Source of the DNA: Rubrivivax sp.
Lineage (GTDB): Bacteria; Pseudomonadota; Gammaproteobacteria; Burkholderiales; Burkholderiaceae_C
DNA: 49,830 bases
Direction of reading: 5' to 3'
Assembly: GCA_027489455.1 (NCBI GenBank)
Contig: JAIXZR010000019.1
Location: 1 to 49,830, forward strand
The position numbers and the translations under genes were made by a program. The notes beneath the pieces were generated by a model. It saw only the letters and a program-made list of their open reading frames with translations, ran no database searches and was not told the DNA's origin. Positions 49,142-49,830 of the stretch are shown piece after piece (within the stretch, counting starts at the first letter, position 1; each line of letters begins with the position of its first letter).

Positions 49142-49830
49142 TCAGCCTAGACTGCGCACGATGTAGGGGCCCAGCCAGTTCGCTACGCCAATGGGCAGGC
49201 GGCGCCAGCCTTCGATCATCAGCTTGTACTTGGCGTTGCTGGGGTTGTTCTGGGGCACCGCGTCGCGCTTGTACAGGCAGTACTCGTAGTGCAGCGGCTG
49301 CGGCTCGAAGCCCCAGTTCTTCTTGAAGGCGTAGCTGCCGGTGCCCTGCTTGCTGCGGCCGTAGTCGAAGACCTTCAGCCCGCGCGCGCAGGCGCGGCGC
49401 ATCAGTTCCCAGTACTTGAAGTCGTTGGCAGCCAGGTCGCGCGCAGCCTCGGCGTCACCGGCGTAGTAGGGCAGGCATTCGTCGAGGAAGTAGAAGCTCA
49501 TCACGCTGGACAGCAGCTGCCCATCGGGGCCGGTGACCGTCATCACTTCGCAATCGGGCCCGAAGGCCAGCAGCAGGGCGTCGAAGTAGCGGCGCGGCAT
49601 GGCCGGCGTGCCGTGGCGGTGCACGTTGTCGGCGTACAGCTGGAAGAAGCGCGAGGCATCGGCGTCGATGTGGCTCTGCAGCCCGTTCTTGATGCCCTTG
49701 CGCACCATCGCGCGCTGCTTGCGCGGGATGGCCAGCATGTTGGCTTCCTCTTCCGGCAGGATGGCCTTGCGGAAGGTGACGTAGAGATCCTGCGCCGGCC
49801 ATTCCGGGTGGCGGCGCTGCAGGTTGCGCA
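49142..49830 (-). CDS. FemAB family protein, XrtA/PEP-CTERM system-associated (partial, 5-prime end beyond the window)
   Basis: The reading frame is open to the right edge, so only the C-terminal 228 or so residues are present. The visible part includes DLYVTFRKAILPEEEANML, PRKQRAMVRKGIKNGL, HGTPAMPRRYFDAL, YYAGDAEAARDLAANDFKYW and DYGRSKQGTGSYAFKKNWGF. This matches the exosortase A-associated FemAB/GNAT proteins, which transfer an amino acid or acyl group. An internal ATG at 49736-49738 is not the start because similarity continues upstream of it. It probably heads the operon with the glycosyltransferase and xrtA. Confidence 0.88.
   Translation of the reverse strand, partial: RNLQRRHPEWPAQDLYVTFRKAILPEEEANMLAIPRKQRAMVRKGIKNGLQSHIDADASRFFQLYADNVHRHGTPAMPRRYFDALLLAFGPDCEVMTVTGPDGQLLSSVMSFYFLDECLPYYAGDAEAARDLAANDFKYWELMRRACARGLKVFDYGRSKQGTGSYAFKKNWGFEPQPLHYEYCLYKRDAVPQNNPSNAKYKLMIEGWRRLPIGVANWLGPYIVRSLG

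Noticed and set aside
1-49830. CRISPR arrays, tRNA or rRNA genes, insertion sequences
   Set aside because: I saw no regularly spaced direct repeats, no cloverleaf-like sequence and no transposase-like protein. This was by eye and a covariance or repeat search would be needed to be sure.

Overview
This is a GC-rich (around 70 percent by eye) chromosomal window from a betaproteobacterium, most likely of the order Burkholderiales. Three things point there. The housekeeping genes are of the Burkholderiales type and order (pgk, def-fmt, LysM protein-dprA-smg, a DUF1631 gene, yajC-secD-secF). Many genes start with GTG, and those with ATG start codons overlap in tight ATGA junctions. More than half of the window is an exosortase A (XrtA/PEP-CTERM) exopolysaccharide locus. 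I saw no tRNA, rRNA, insertion sequence, prophage or CRISPR array.

Left part (1-14.9 kb) is housekeeping. On the minus strand lie phosphoglycerate kinase, an AzlCD-type branched-chain amino acid exporter, a secreted GIN-domain (DUF2807) repeat protein, a small lipoprotein, methionyl-tRNA formyltransferase and peptide deformylase. Divergent from def, on the plus strand, are a secreted LysM protein, DprA and Smg. Smg converges on a large DUF1631 gene. The minus-strand yajC-secD-secF operon of the Sec translocon follows.

Right part (14.9-49.8 kb) is the XrtA/exopolysaccharide locus. From 14.9 to 31.3 kb it holds a very large O-antigen-ligase-like membrane protein and a divergent parallel beta-helix protein. 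Next is a PLP decarboxylase plus AMP-forming ligase pair, divergent from an acyl carrier protein, and two exosortase A-associated alpha/beta hydrolases. A GNAT/FemAB-like transferase, two tandem paralogous flippases and two glycosyltransferases complete this plus-strand block. From 31.3 to 42.3 kb a minus-strand operon, transcribed right to left, encodes an asparagine-synthase-like XrtA amidotransferase, two glycosyltransferases, a 64-residue membrane protein, the exosortase A-associated O-glycosylation ligase, another glycosyltransferase, an unusual polysaccharide deacetylase-glycosyltransferase fusion, a family 2 glycosyltransferase and a methyltransferase. From 42.6 kb to the end come a plus-strand methyltransferase, an 821-residue Tat-type lipoprotein, exosortase A with its EpsI domain, an XrtA-associated glycosyltransferase and the 3-prime part of a FemAB-type gene cut by the window edge.

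The glycosyltransferases probably build a repeat unit on a lipid carrier, the flippases export it, and the ligase-type membrane proteins polymerise it or attach it to protein. The deacetylase, methyltransferases and GNAT/FemAB proteins would decorate it. Exosortase A would process PEP-CTERM proteins, none of which is encoded here. The decarboxylase/ligase/ACP/hydrolase set looks like a side pathway that makes and loads an unknown small group. The items I rate most worth following are that module, the deacetylase-glycosyltransferase fusion, a recurring -10 hexamer placed exactly 6 nt before start codons that lack a Shine-Dalgarno sequence, a GC valley across one glycosyltransferase and a methyltransferase, and a cluster of inverted repeats downstream of xrtA.
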